Assembly (NCBI GenBank): GCA_016931295.1
Contig: JAFGEZ010000038.1
Location: 1-64,000, forward strand
Reading direction: 5' to 3'
Source: Candidatus Krumholzibacteriota bacterium
GTDB taxonomy: Bacteria > Krumholzibacteriota > Krumholzibacteriia > Krumholzibacteriales > Krumholzibacteriaceae
Length of the DNA stretch: 64,000 nt
Shown here: positions 1 through 9,182 of the stretch, piece after piece
How positions within the stretch are numbered: the stretch's first letter is position 1
How the letters are laid out: each line of letters opens with the position of its first letter
Notes under the pieces: generated by a model
Databases searched by the model: none
Seen by the model: only the letters and a program-made list of their open reading frames with translations
What the model was told of the DNA's origin: nothing
Position numbers and translations under genes: made by a program

Positions 1-3000
1 GTCGCCGTCGATGTCCCCGGCGGCCATGGCGGCGCGGATGTTTCCCGCCATCGAGAGCGGGAAGGCCTCGAGACCGTCCCCGTTGCGGAACCACCACGAA
101 TAGACGCGATACCTCGGTCCCGCCGCCGAGAAGGATTCGTCGAAGGAGATCGGCGAGGGCACCGGACCGCTCGCCAGCGACCACGATCCGACCGAGACCT
201 GCATGCCGGGCGGGACCGAGCCGTCGTCGTCGACGAGGCTGACCCGGCCGGTCCAGTATCCGAATGGTGGCGCGGACTGCCACCAGGAGGACGTGACGGC
301 GACCTCCTGCTGTTCATCCTTGTCCCCCTGGACCATGATCGGGGAGGTCTCGATCATCCCCGGCACCCGCGGGGCCGTGGGCCAGACGAACGCCCCCGAG
401 GGATCGACGGCGAAGACCTCGCCGCTCAGCGCGCCGACGACGATTTCGAGCCCCGCGGCCGCTGCCGAGATCTCTCCGATGACCGGCGGCGCGACGACGA
501 CCGTGTCGATCGTCGCCGGCCACCCGGCGCCGTAGACCGAGCCGTCGTGGCTCAGCAGGTCGAGCCGCGAATGGATGCCCGGCGACGTGTACCCCCACGT
601 CACGACGGCGATCTCGAGGTCGCCGTCGTTGTCGACGTCGCCGACGGCCGCCTCGGTGATGCCGCCGTTGACCTTGTACACCGGCTCCGTCCAGCCCGCG
701 GTCCATTCCTCCCCGCTTCCCTTGAACACGCGGAGGCGGCATTCGCCGCCCTCCTCGTACTGGGGGAGAATGATCTCGCACAGGCCGTCGTCGTCGAGGT
801 CGGCGAGCGTCACGGCGTTGCCGATCCGGATGTACGTCTTGATGTACCGGACGACGGTCCCGTCGCTCTCCACCAGGTGGAGAAAGCCGTCCACCGTGCC
901 GACGACCACCTCGGGGCGCCAGTCGCCGACGACGTTCCCCACGGCCGGGGCGGCGACGATCGAGTCGCCGAGCGAGACGGGCCAGCCCGAGAGGGGACCG
1001 CCATCGGCGCGGATGGCGTGCAGGAGCCCGCCGTCGTCGCCGACGATCGTCTCGAGGGTCGCCGGATCGTCGTCGATGTTCGCCAGGGCCGGCGCCGTGC
1101 GAACCGGGGCGAACCCCGCCGCGGGCCAGCCGGGTTCGCCCGGCACGCCCCAGGTGACCGTCACGGGGCCGGCCGCGTTGTTCTCCTCGTCGCCCTCGCG
1201 CACCGCTCCGTTTGCGTCGGCGAGAAACCAGCTCTCCCAGACGCCGAAGTCGGCGCTCGTCATCGGCCCCGCCGTCCAGGTGACCGAATCGCCGGCGGCG
1301 AGCCCCGCGACGAGCGTGTCGAGGGTCGCGGTGGATCGGATCATGGGCGCCGTCGAGCGATCGCGGTAGAACCCGATCGCGAAGGTGTCGGCCGCGCCGA
1401 TGCCGTCGTTCCGCACCGTCACGGTGAAGAGGATCTCCTCGCCCGGATCGAGGTGCGTCCCGTCCGCGAAGAGGGCGGTGACGACGAGATCCGGCGCCTC
1501 CTCGCAGTCGACGGCGAGGGCGCCGACGAGCTCGCCGCAGGGGGCGTGGGCCGGCGCGCACGGGGAATCGTCGAAGAGGTGAAAGTCGCCGGCGAGGGTG
1601 TCGCAGAAGAGGGGGGCCTCGGAGAAATTGTCGTCCAGCCCGGTCTGGTCCTCGAGATCGCCGGCGTACTCCCCGCCGGCATTGCCGAAGACGTCGGAGC
1701 AGGCGACCGTGACGTCCCAGCCGCCGACCTCGCCGTCGACGCAGATCCCGCAGCCGCCCCCGCCGTTGAAGGCGACGATCGTCTTCTCGACGACGACCGG
1801 ATCGTCCGTGCCGACCGGCCCGATGTGGATCCCGCTCCCGGCGAAGGCGGACTCGTTTGAAACGATCGTGCAGTTCGAGATCGTCGAGGCGCCGGAGACG
1901 CGCAGGCCGCCCCCCCACGAGGTGCCCTCGAGGGCGACGGCGTTCCCGGCGACGACCGTGTTCGAGATCGCGAGCCCGCCGCCGGCCATCACGCCGCCGC
2001 CGCCGAGTTCTGCATGATTGCCCGTGATCCGCGAGTCCTCCACGACCAGGTGATGGTCGGTCCCGGCGAAGACGCCGCCCCCCCAGACGCCGCCGGCGTT
2101 TTCGGCGAGCGTGCAGTCGCGGATCGTCGATTCCCGCGCGGCGCCGCCCGCGAGGCCGACGCCTCCCCAATCCGCGCCGGTGTTTGCTTCGATCGTGCAG
2201 TGCTCGAGGAGGAGCTCGGCGTTCACGGCCGAGATCCCTCCCGCGCCCGAGTTGCACTCGTTGTCCTCGACAACGCACCAGCGGACGGCGGGGCTTCCCC
2301 ATTCGAAGCGCATCCCGCCGCCGGGGCCGAAATAGTCCGTCTCGTCGTTGTCGACGAAGCGGCAGTGTCGTACGACGGGACTCGCCCCGTCGCCGCGAAC
2401 GCCGGCGAGAGAGGCGCGGGTGACGGTGAAGCCGTCGAGGACCGACGCGCTGTCCTCGCCGGCGACGAAGAGGAACCCGGCGTGGTTGTCTCCTGGCGCG
2501 CTCTCGCAGTCGACGATCGTGAGATCGCGGCCGCTCTCGGAGAGAACGAGGAGCCCCTTGCCGCGGAACTCGACGTCGCGGTTGCCGGCGCCCGTGTACG
2601 TGCCCGCCGCCACCAGGACGGTGTCGCCGGCGAAGGCGGAGTCGATCGCCGCCTGGATCGTCGGCGCGTCACCCGTGCCGGCAACCGTCACGTACCAGAG
2701 GCTCCGCGAATGGCAGGCCTGCCCGAACAGGCCCATCAGCTCGCCGCACGCGTTGTTCGCCGGGAGACAGGGAGAGATCCCCTGCAGGCCGAGGTTGCCG
2801 CCGGCGGCGTCGCAGAAGAGCGGATCGGCGGCGATGTTCCCGTCGATGCCGGTGCGGTCCGTGACGCTCCCGCCGTAGCCGCCGCCGGCGTTCCCCCAGA
2901 CGTCCGAGCAGGAGACGGTCGCGCCGGAGACGCCGGCCGCGCCGCAGATCCCCTCCCCCGCCGTGGACAGGGCGACGATCGCGTTGGCGACGGCAGGGTA

Positions 3001-5454
3001 GGCGTCGGTCCCGGCGAAGATGCCGCCGCCGTTCGGGGCGTGGCAGGAGACGATCGTGCACCGCGAGATGCCGGGGCTCGCGCCGTAGACGGCGATCCCT
3101 CCGCCGGAGGCGGCGGCGCTGTCGGCGTCGAGCAGGACGTATTCGATGTCCGCCCCGGCGTGGTAGAGGCAGAGACCGCCGCCGACGCTCCCGGCTGCGC
3201 AGCCGGCGATCGCCGCGTCGTGGATGTGCGGCGCGCCGTAGTACGCGTAGATGCCGCCGCCGGCGGCCGAGCGGCAATCCTCGATCGTGCAGGCATCGAT
3301 CTCGGAGGCGCCGCCGGCGAGATAGAGGCCGCCGCCCCGCAGGGCCGCCTCGCAGGAGAGGATCCGGCAGTCGGCGATCCGTGCCGAGGGGCTCGCGCAG
3401 AAGAGGGCGCCGCCGTAGCCGGCCTCGCCCGCGCCGTCGGCCGAGCCGCCGGTCAAGGTGAAGCCCTCGATCGTCACGGCGTCCGCCTCGCTCTCCACGC
3501 GGAAGCAGCGCCCGAGCCCGCCCGCGTCGACCGACGTCTCGCCGGGGCCGCCGGGGGCCGTGACGACGAGCGACCTGTCGACGACGAGGTCGTGCTCGTC
3601 GTAGAAACCGGGCATGACGACGATCGTGTCGCCCGCCGCGGCGACGTTCAGCGCCCCCTGGATCGTCTCGAAGTCCGCGCCGCCGTCGTCGTCGACGAAC
3701 CACGTCGTGACGAGGGCGAGCCCGGAGACGACGAGCGAGACGTCCTGCGAACCGCCCGCGAGGAGGCCGTTGTTCCAGATCCACAGGGCGTAGCGGTCGC
3801 CGATGCCCGCGCCGTCGACGTCCACCCGTTCGACGTTGTCCCGGTGGTTCGCGGCCCGCAGGGCCCCGGCGTCGGGATTGAACGGATCGAGGATCCACGG
3901 GTAGTGGAACGCGCCGCCGCGCTCGAGCATCAGCTCGACGTCGTTGACGAGCTGCGGGACGGTCGGATTCAGTGCGATGCCGGTCGGCGAGCCGGGCGGG
4001 TCGTTCCAGCAGATCGTCGCGCGCGGCTGCGCCGCGGTCGCCCGGTAATGCATGACGATCGGGGTCCCCTCGTCGAGGGTCAGTTCGCGGACGATCCCCC
4101 GGCCCCCGTCGAGGTCCGCCAGGAGGAGATCGTACGCGGCCTTCGCGTCGAAGAGCCCCCAGCCGAACCGGTAGTCGGGGCCGTCGTACGTCCCCGCCTC
4201 GCGGGCCGTGCAGAGGGCGAGCGCCTTCAGGGTCGCCGCCCGCATCGGGCCGCCGTGGTTGTCGACGTACCAGTCCTCGAGGAGGGCGAGCGAGCCGGCG
4301 ACGTTTGCCGAGGCCATCGACGTGCCGGTGAGGCGGTCGTGCCCGTCGTGGAGCCCGATCGCCGAGTAGACGTCGTCGCCGTTGCCGACGAGGTCGGGCT
4401 TGATCCGCCCGTCGTCGGTCGGCCCCCAGGAGGAGTAGTCCATCATGGAGACCGATCCCGGCCCGGTGTATTCCTCGAGGTCGGCGACCATCCCCACGGT
4501 GAGGCCGTTCTTCGCCGTCTTCCAGCCGTCGCCGAGACAGTCGTACCCGTCGATCCCGCCGTCCATCTCGCGCGTCGCCGAACTCCACTGCCAGTAGCCG
4601 AGCCCCTGGTTCCACACGTAGTGGAGGCATCCCGGGTAGGGGACGTTCTCCCAGCGGTGGTTGCCGGCAGAGCAGACCATGAGATAGTCCGGGGCCTCGC
4701 CGGCGATGCTGTCCACCTGCGCGGAGATGTCGCTGTAGGAGCCGAAGCGGTAGTCCTCGACCCCCGAAACGAGCGTGTTGCCGTACCAGTACCAGTTGTA
4801 CTCGGTGACGCCGTCGTCGTGCAGGTCGCCGTAGTACCAGCCCTGGATGTGCCCGTAGGAATGGTTGGAGAGGACCATGCCGCCGGCCGCCTCGGCGGCC
4901 ATCTCGGCGATGTCGTCGTCGTTGCAGTACGCGGCGAGCTCGGCGTCCCAGGCCATCCCCAGGGCGAGGGCGTTGCTCGAGCCGTCGCCGATGAGCGTGC
5001 CGGCGACGTGCGTCGAATGGATGCTGATGTCCGGGTTGCCCGCGTCCTCCCAGGAGACCCGCGTCGACAAATCGGGGCGCCGGAAATCCTCGTGGGTGAT
5101 GCCGATCTTGCCGGCGTCCCAGATCCCGAAGACGAATCCCGTGCCGCCCCCGATCGCGCCGTGCACCTCGTCGGTGCGCGTCGTGGCCGCCGCGTCGACG
5201 TTCTCGGTGATGTAGTAGACGGGGATCTCGCCGGGGCCGAGCGCCTGGAGCGAGAACTCCCGCCCGCCCGCATCGACGCCGGCGACGGCGAGCCCGCGCG
5301 AGCTTGCGGCGCGGAGCGCCGTCTCGCGCGCGCCCCTGCTCTGCTCGAGGAGATCGCGGGAGAGTTGCCGCAGCCGGTTTTCGTCGCCGCGCATGCCAAC
5401 CGGGAGAGCGAGGATCGCAGCCGCCAGACCGGCGCAGATGATGGATCGTCTCAC
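1..5454 (-). CDS. Secreted multidomain S8 (subtilisin-like) serine peptidase, C-terminus beyond the window
   Basis: The frame stays open to base 1, so the 1,818 visible residues are partial. A signal peptide (residues 1 to about 23) precedes a subtilase domain. Candidate catalytic residues are Asp113 (IWDAGK), His149 (HSTHVAGT) and Ser379 (GTSMAS). Then come two Cys-rich right-handed beta-helix blocks (about 580-900 and 920-1300), each with repeated 'GGG(I/L)' and 'CxI' turns, a CARDB-like beta-sandwich (about 1318-1438, starting PDLVVTALF) and FG-GAP/VCBS-like repeats rich in DxDxDG loops up to the edge. The GTG at 5454 is preferred because AAAGGAG lies just upstream; an in-frame ATG at 5472 overlaps that site. 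It probably acts outside the cell as a protease with adhesive or sensing modules. Whether it ends in the same sorting tail as its neighbours cannot be seen. Confidence 0.9.
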   Translation of the reverse strand, partial: MRRSIICAGLAAAILALPVGMRGDENRLRQLSRDLLEQSRGARETALRAASSRGLAVAGVDAGGREFSLQALGPGEIPVYYITENVDAAATTRTDEVHGAIGGGTGFVFGIWDAGKIGITHEDFRRPDLSTRVSWEDAGNPDISIHSTHVAGTLIGDGSSNALALGMAWDAELAAYCNDDDIAEMAAEAAGGMVLSNHSYGHIQGWYYGDLHDDGVTEYNWYWYGNTLVSGVEDYRFGSYSDISAQVDSIAGEAPDYLMVCSAGNHRWENVPYPGCLHYVWNQGLGYWQWSSATREMDGGIDGYDCLGDGWKTAKNGLTVGMVADLEEYTGPGSVSMMDYSSWGPTDDGRIKPDLVGNGDDVYSAIGLHDGHDRLTGTSMASANVAGSLALLEDWYVDNHGGPMRAATLKALALCTAREAGTYDGPDYRFGWGLFDAKAAYDLLLADLDGGRGIVRELTLDEGTPIVMHYRATAAQPRATICWNDPPGSPTGIALNPTVPQLVNDVELMLERGGAFHYPWILDPFNPDAGALRAANHRDNVERVDVDGAGIGDRYALWIWNNGLLAGGSQDVSLVVSGLALVTTWFVDDDGGADFETIQGALNVAAAGDTIVVMPGFYDEHDLVVDRSLVVTAPGGPGETSVDAGGLGRCFRVESEADAVTIEGFTLTGGSADGAGEAGYGGALFCASPSARIADCRILSCEAALRGGGLYLAGGASEIDACTIEDCRSAAGGGIYAYYGAPHIHDAAIAGCAAGSVGGGLCLYHAGADIEYVLLDADSAAASGGGIAVYGASPGISRCTIVSCHAPNGGGIFAGTDAYPAVANAIVALSTAGEGICGAAGVSGATVSCSDVWGNAGGGYGGSVTDRTGIDGNIAADPLFCDAAGGNLGLQGISPCLPANNACGELMGLFGQACHSRSLWYVTVAGTGDAPTIQAAIDSAFAGDTVLVAAGTYTGAGNRDVEFRGKGLLVLSESGRDLTIVDCESAPGDNHAGFLFVAGEDSASVLDGFTVTRASLAGVRGDGASPVVRHCRFVDNDETDYFGPGGGMRFEWGSPAVRWCVVEDNECNSGAGGISAVNAELLLEHCTIEANTGADWGGVGLAGGAARESTIRDCTLAENAGGVWGGGVFAGTDHHLVVEDSRITGNHAELGGGGVMAGGGLAISNTVVAGNAVALEGTSWGGGLRVSGASTISNCTIVSNESAFAGSGIHIGPVGTDDPVVVEKTIVAFNGGGGCGICVDGEVGGWDVTVACSDVFGNAGGEYAGDLEDQTGLDDNFSEAPLFCDTLAGDFHLFDDSPCAPAHAPCGELVGALAVDCEEAPDLVVTALFADGTHLDPGEEILFTVTVRNDGIGAADTFAIGFYRDRSTAPMIRSTATLDTLVAGLAAGDSVTWTAGPMTSADFGVWESWFLADANGAVREGDEENNAAGPVTVTWGVPGEPGWPAAGFAPVRTAPALANIDDDPATLETIVGDDGGLLHAIRADGGPLSGWPVSLGDSIVAAPAVGNVVGDWRPEVVVGTVDGFLHLVESDGTVVRYIKTYIRIGNAVTLADLDDDGLCEIILPQYEEGGECRLRVFKGSGEEWTAGWTEPVYKVNGGITEAAVGDVDNDGDLEIAVVTWGYTSPGIHSRLDLLSHDGSVYGAGWPATIDTVVVAPPVIGEISAAAAGLEIVVGALSGEVFAVDPSGAFVWPTAPRVPGMIETSPIMVQGDKDEQQEVAVTSSWWQSAPPFGYWTGRVSLVDDDGSVPPGMQVSVGSWSLASGPVPSPISFDESFSAAGPRYRVYSWWFRNGDGLEAFPLSMAGNIRAAMAAGDIDGD

Positions 5455-5563
5455 GCGTGCTCCTTTGCGCATGGTTGTCGTCTGTGCGGCCCCCGCGTAA
5501 CGGAAACGGCCGGTACATGTTCAGACCGCCGGAACCGGTACGATGACACAGCCGGCGCGCGTG

Positions 5564-5595
5564 AAAAACGGCCCCGTCCGGGTGGACGGGGCCGT
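5564..5595 (-). terminator. Rho-independent terminator after the 5625-6260 gene
   Basis: A perfect 12-bp stem (5568-5579 paired with 5584-5595) closes a 4-base loop and is followed on the minus strand by five T residues. It ends the methyltransferase transcript before the subtilase gene. Confidence 0.85.
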
Positions 5596-5624
5596 GAACG
5601 ATCTCGTATCGGGCAGTCGGCCGT

Positions 5625-6260
5625 CTAGTACTTGACGGCCAGCATCACGTATTCCTGGAAGCGGCTGTCCCGCTCGTCGCACCGGAGGTTCACCGTCGAC
5701 ATGAAACGGGCGATCCCGTCCATCTCGGCGCAGCTGAGCCGCGGGTGTCCGCGCCCCTCCCGCCGATGGATCCGCTCGAGGATCTCGAAGCCCTCCTCGG
5801 TGAACTCGGCGAGAAGGAGCTTCCCGCCGGGGAACAGCACGCGCGCCGCCTCGCGGATGATCCCCTCGGGGGTCTCGAGGTGATGGAGAACGTTGACCGC
5901 GGTAACGAGGCCGAAGGAGCCGTCCTCGAAGGGCAGCGCGCCTCCCTCGTAGAGATGGAACTCGATGAAGTGGTCGAGCCCGGCTGCGACCGCGTTGAGA
6001 TGGGCGACCCGGAGATACTCCTCCTCCACGTCGACGCTCGCCACGGGCAGGCCGCGCCGGGCCAGCTCCATCGCGACGAGGCCCTGCCCCGTCCCCACGT
6101 CGAGGACGGGCGGACGGATCTGCCCCGCCGAATCCACGACGAACCGCATCGCCGCCTCGCGGTCATGCCCCTCGTCGCGGTAGACGGCGAGCCGTTCGCC
6201 GTGGTGTTTCCGCCTGTCGGCGATCTCTTCAGGCGTCGGTGCGCTCGGTCTCCAGAGCAT
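5625..6260 (-). CDS. Class I SAM-dependent methyltransferase
   Basis: This 211-residue protein has the class I methyltransferase fold. Motif I is LDVGTGQGLVA, motif II ends VASVDVEEEYL, and the post-core LVTAVNVLHHLETPEG with a FPGGKLLLAEF strand matches the Methyltransf_11/25 type. The substrate is unknown. The ATG at 6260 overlaps the end of the upstream PLP enzyme by 32 nt, which implies co-transcription and perhaps translational coupling; a longer open frame upstream runs through the neighbour and is not used. A strong terminator follows. The gene lies beside a sulfur amino-acid enzyme, so a thiol or small-molecule substrate is conceivable, but nothing in the sequence proves it. Confidence 0.85.
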   Translation of the reverse strand: MLWRPSAPTPEEIADRRKHHGERLAVYRDEGHDREAAMRFVVDSAGQIRPPVLDVGTGQGLVAMELARRGLPVASVDVEEEYLRVAHLNAVAAGLDHFIEFHLYEGGALPFEDGSFGLVTAVNVLHHLETPEGIIREAARVLFPGGKLLLAEFTEEGFEILERIHRREGRGHPRLSCAEMDGIARFMSTVNLRCDERDSRFQEYVMLAVKY

Positions 6261-7470
6261 CGGAGGTCTCCGCCGTTGAGGACGAGCCGATGAGCGCCAT
6301 CCCCTGATCGAGGTCGGCGATGATCTCGTCGACATCCTCGATCCCCACGGAGATACGCACGAGCCCGTCGGTGATCCCCGCCGTGGCGCGCGCCTCGGGG
6401 CTCATGCCCGAGTGGGTCATCGAGGCCGGGTGCTGCACGAGCGACTCGACGCCGCCGAGGCTCACGGCCAGCGTGCAGAGCTTGACGTTGTTCATCAGGA
6501 CCTTGCCCGCCTCGAGACCGCCCTTCAGTTCGAAGGAGATCAGCCCGCCGGGGCCCGAGGCCTGCTTCTTGTGCGTCTCGTACTGCGGGTGATCGGGCAG
6601 GCCGGGGTACATGACGCGCTCGACCTTCGGGTGGTCGTCGAGGAACTCGGCGATTTTCATCGCGCTGGCGCAGTGGCGCTCCACCCGGATGGCGAGGGTC
6701 TTGATCCCGCGGGCGACGAGGAAGGCGTTGAAGGGATCCATGCAGCCGCCGATCTTGATGTGCGTGTCGCGCAGCGTGCAGAAATCCTCCTCGGTCTTCG
6801 CCACGACCATGCCTGCGACGACGTCGGCGTGGCCGTTGAGGAACTTCGTCATCGAGTGCAGGACGATGTCGGCCCCGAGATCGAGGGGCTTCTGCAGGAT
6901 CGGGCTCATGAAGGTGTTGTCCACGCAGAGCCGCGCGCCGTGCTTGTGAACGAGCTCGGCGATCGCGGCGATGTCGGAGACGACCATCGTCGGGTTGCAG
7001 GGCGTCTCGATGTGGATGAGCTTCGTGTTCTTCTTGATCGCGGCCTTGATCGCGGCGAGGTCGCTCGTGTCGACGAAATCGGCCTCGACGCCGAACGTGC
7101 TCATCACCGAGCCGAGCAGCGCGGTGACCGGCCCGTAGACCGCCTCGCTGCAGATCACGTGGTCGCCCTTGCCGAGGAAGGTGGCGAAGACGAGGTGGCA
7201 GGCGGCCATCCCGGAGGCGCAGCCGAGCCCCATGAACCCGTTCTCGAGCACGGCGACGGCCTTCTCGCAGCCCTCGATCGTCGGGTTGCCGACACGGGTG
7301 TAGATGTACCCCTGCTCGGTCCCGGCGAAAAGAGCGGCGCCGTGGTCGACATCCCTGAACTTGAAGGTGGAGGTCTGGTAGATGGGGGTTACGACGGCTC
7401 CGCGCTCGTCGTGAAGGTCACTCCCGTGCACGCATTTGGTGTCCTGGTGACGCATTCGAACGTCGTCCAT
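6229..7470 (-). CDS. Cys/Met metabolism PLP enzyme, methionine gamma-lyase / cystathionine gamma-synthase type
   Basis: A 413-residue fold-type I PLP enzyme. The N-terminal TPIYQTSTFKF and YIYTRVGNPT segments and the PLP-lysine segment HSMTKFLNGHADV are diagnostic of the trans-sulfuration family. Spacing resembles methionine gamma-lyase, but the Cys that typical enzymes carry after the active-site Tyr-Gly is Pro here (VYGPVTALL), so substrate preference (methionine, homocysteine, cystathionine or an O-acyl-homoserine) is open. The ATG at 7470 is chosen because GAAAGGAG sits at ideal spacing; the longer frame from 7518 lacks such a site. An Fe-S scaffold gene lies 137 bp upstream and a methyltransferase overlaps the 3' end, so a sulfur-handling operon is plausible. 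Confidence 0.9.
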   Translation of the reverse strand: MDDVRMRHQDTKCVHGSDLHDERGAVVTPIYQTSTFKFRDVDHGAALFAGTEQGYIYTRVGNPTIEGCEKAVAVLENGFMGLGCASGMAACHLVFATFLGKGDHVICSEAVYGPVTALLGSVMSTFGVEADFVDTSDLAAIKAAIKKNTKLIHIETPCNPTMVVSDIAAIAELVHKHGARLCVDNTFMSPILQKPLDLGADIVLHSMTKFLNGHADVVAGMVVAKTEEDFCTLRDTHIKIGGCMDPFNAFLVARGIKTLAIRVERHCASAMKIAEFLDDHPKVERVMYPGLPDHPQYETHKKQASGPGGLISFELKGGLEAGKVLMNNVKLCTLAVSLGGVESLVQHPASMTHSGMSPEARATAGITDGLVRISVGIEDVDEIIADLDQGMALIGSSSTAETSDALETERTDA

Positions 7471-7550
7471 GACTCGACTCCTTTCATATCGTCCGGCAGT
7501 ACGACATGCCGTTGCCAACGTGTATCGATCGCCCGGAAAACAGCGGTACT

Positions 7551-7580
7551 AATATAACGTAAACCATCGCCCACGGCCAA
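7551..7580 (-). promoter_or_regulatory. Possible sigma-70-type promoter of the PLP-enzyme gene
   Basis: On the minus strand TTGGCC (-35, 7575-7580) and TATATT (-10, 7551-7556) are separated by 18 bases, in a locally AT-rich spacer about 80 bases before the start codon. The -10 matches 5 of 6 and the -35 4 of 6 positions of the consensus. Confidence 0.4.
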
Positions 7581-7607
7581 ACGGAACGACACATTATTGC
7601 AAAAATT

Positions 7608-8003
7608 TTAAGAAATGCCTGATTGCCGGCGTCGGCAATCGTCGATGGCGGCCCTGAGCGCCCCCTCGCCGAGGAGCGAGCAGTGCCGCTTCTCCTCGTC
7701 GAGCCCGCCGACCGCCTCCTCGATCTCGTCGGCGGTGACCGCGTACGCCTCGTCGAGGGAGCGTCCCTCGGCCAGTTCGGTCATCGCGCTCGAGGTGGCG
7801 ATCGCCGAGGAGCAGCCCCGGCATCGGAAACGGATGCCGGCGATCGCGCCCGCCTCGACGCGGATCGTCACGCGCAGCCAGTCCCCGCAGGATTCGTCGC
7901 CGCACAGGCCGACGCCGTCGGGGTCGTCGATCTCGCCGACGTTCCGCGGATTGATGAAATGGTCGAAGAATGCAGCGTTCACGATCTCCATGGCGGAGTG
8001 CAT
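7608..8003 (-). CDS. NifU/IscU-type iron-sulfur cluster assembly scaffold
   Basis: The 131-residue protein covers only the U-type scaffold domain. The three ligand cysteines are in the expected contexts: GDESCGDWL, RGCSSAIATSSAMTEL and KRHCSLLGEGAL, with the Asp next to the first Cys that controls cluster release. It should assemble Fe-S clusters on sulfur supplied by a cysteine desulfurase, which is not in this window. The start is uncertain: ATG at 8003 or at 7991, neither with a clear Shine-Dalgarno site. It is an extra supplier for the many Fe-S proteins encoded at 20387-25078, but that link is inference. Confidence 0.88.
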   Translation of the reverse strand: MHSAMEIVNAAFFDHFINPRNVGEIDDPDGVGLCGDESCGDWLRVTIRVEAGAIAGIRFRCRGCSSAIATSSAMTELAEGRSLDEAYAVTADEIEEAVGGLDEEKRHCSLLGEGALRAAIDDCRRRQSGIS

Positions 8004-8163
8004 GATAGCAGATCGCGGCGCGGATTGCCAGCGCGGGAAGCGGCTGGTCGCCGGTGGCGTGCGGGCGCGGCGGCGGGTCGCGGGCGGGACGCGGGCGAAC
8101 CTGAACGCGGAGGGGGCATGACCGAGGGCGCGGCTGCGGGTCGGCCCGTGCCCGCGAGGCGGA

Positions 8164-8772
8164 TCAGAGGGGTTCGTTTACCCGCTCGCCGCCGCGGCGG
8201 ACGATGCGGGCCGGCACGCCGGCGACGGTGCAGCCGGGGGGGACGTCGCGGAGGACGACGGCGTTCGCCCCGACCACGACGTCGTCGCCCACGGTGATGC
8301 CGCCGAGCACCTTCGCCCCCGCCGTGATCTTCACCCGGTCGCCGATCGTCGGCGTGTCGGTCGCGCTCGTGTAGCCGATCGTCACCTGCTGGTTGACCCA
8401 GCAGTCGGCCCCCATCCGGCGCGCGGCGACGATCGTGGCGAAGCCGTGCTGGATGAAGAATCCGGGGCCGATCTCGGGGCAGACGAGATGCAGGGTCGGC
8501 TCCGGTCGCCAGAAGAGACGCGCGATCGCGACGAGCGGCCGCCGGAGCGGGCGATGCTCCATCAGGAGCCGGTAGTAGAGGAGGTTGCGGAAGGCCCGGT
8601 GGCGGGCGAGGAGCCGGGGCAGCGCCCGGGCGGCCGGGACCGTTCCGCGGTCCGGGCCCTCGATCACGTCGAGCCAGCGGGTGACGTCGCGGTCGATCGC
8701 GGCGCGGGCCCGCGAGGTGCGGTAAAGCGCGAGATGCGGCAGCGACAGGATCGCCGCGAGGAATCCGGGCAT
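8164..8772 (-). CDS. Serine O-acetyltransferase-like left-handed beta-helix acyltransferase
   Basis: A 202-residue protein with a helical N-terminal half and a C-terminal left-handed beta-helix made of hexapeptide turns (IGDRVK, ITAGAKVLGG, ITVGDDVVVGANAVV), ending with the typical VPPGCTVAGVPARIV cap. The segment FIQHGFATIV supplies the candidate catalytic His, as in CysE-family enzymes (serine plus acetyl-CoA to O-acetylserine). The length is shorter than classical CysE (about 270). Related proteins also acetylate sugars in surface polysaccharides, and the glycosyltransferase 400 bp upstream makes that a fair alternative. Upstream of the start there is only a weak ribosome-binding site. Confidence 0.8.
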   Translation of the reverse strand: MPGFLAAILSLPHLALYRTSRARAAIDRDVTRWLDVIEGPDRGTVPAARALPRLLARHRAFRNLLYYRLLMEHRPLRRPLVAIARLFWRPEPTLHLVCPEIGPGFFIQHGFATIVAARRMGADCWVNQQVTIGYTSATDTPTIGDRVKITAGAKVLGGITVGDDVVVGANAVVLRDVPPGCTVAGVPARIVRRGGERVNEPL

Positions 8773-8851
8773 TCGATCTCCCCTGCGGTAACGGCGGGCG
8801 CCGGCGCGGCGGCCGCCCCGGGGCAGTATAGCACGCGCCTGGCGCGGCCCG

Positions 8852-9151
8852 TCAACAGGCGCCCGGCGACTCCTTTTCGCGGATCCGCCGCTGAACGCGG
8901 TTCCACCTCGCGAGGCCGAGGGGGAAAGCGATCGCCCAGGGGATCCACACGAGAAACCGCCAGGGCGAGGGCAGCAGGAGGAGCGCGGCGAGGAAGAGGA
9001 GGCCGGCGATCCACAGCACGGCGCTCGCGCGGATGACGAAGGCCCGCTCGCGGGGGCCCCCGGTGTTCCGGATGCTGCAGCAGGTGCCGACGACGCCGCC
9101 GGCGAGGCCGATCGCGGCGCCCGCGATCCCGCCGATCAGTCCTGGATGCAT
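8852..9151 (-). CDS. Small membrane protein, function unknown
   Basis: A 99-residue protein with a Gly/Ala-rich N-terminal hydrophobic segment (IGGIAGAAIGLAGGVVG, about residues 5-24), then two transmembrane stretches (about 41-62 and 65-80) and a basic cytoplasmic tail. An AAAGGAG site seven bases before the ATG makes it a convincing gene. It starts 31 bases after the glycosyltransferase gene ends, on the same strand. No family was recognised. Confidence 0.75.
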   Translation of the reverse strand: MHPGLIGGIAGAAIGLAGGVVGTCCSIRNTGGPRERAFVIRASAVLWIAGLLFLAALLLLPSPWRFLVWIPWAIAFPLGLARWNRVQRRIREKESPGAC

Positions 9152-9182
9152 GGCGTACTCCTTTCCCCCGGAATCGCTTGCA

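Noticed and set aside
314-5628. Long open frames on both strands across the first subtilase gene, up to 1,204 codons
   Set aside because: They are Arg/Ala/Gly-rich shadow translations of a high-GC gene, have no family motifs or ribosome-binding site, and the true frame shows catalytic motifs throughout.
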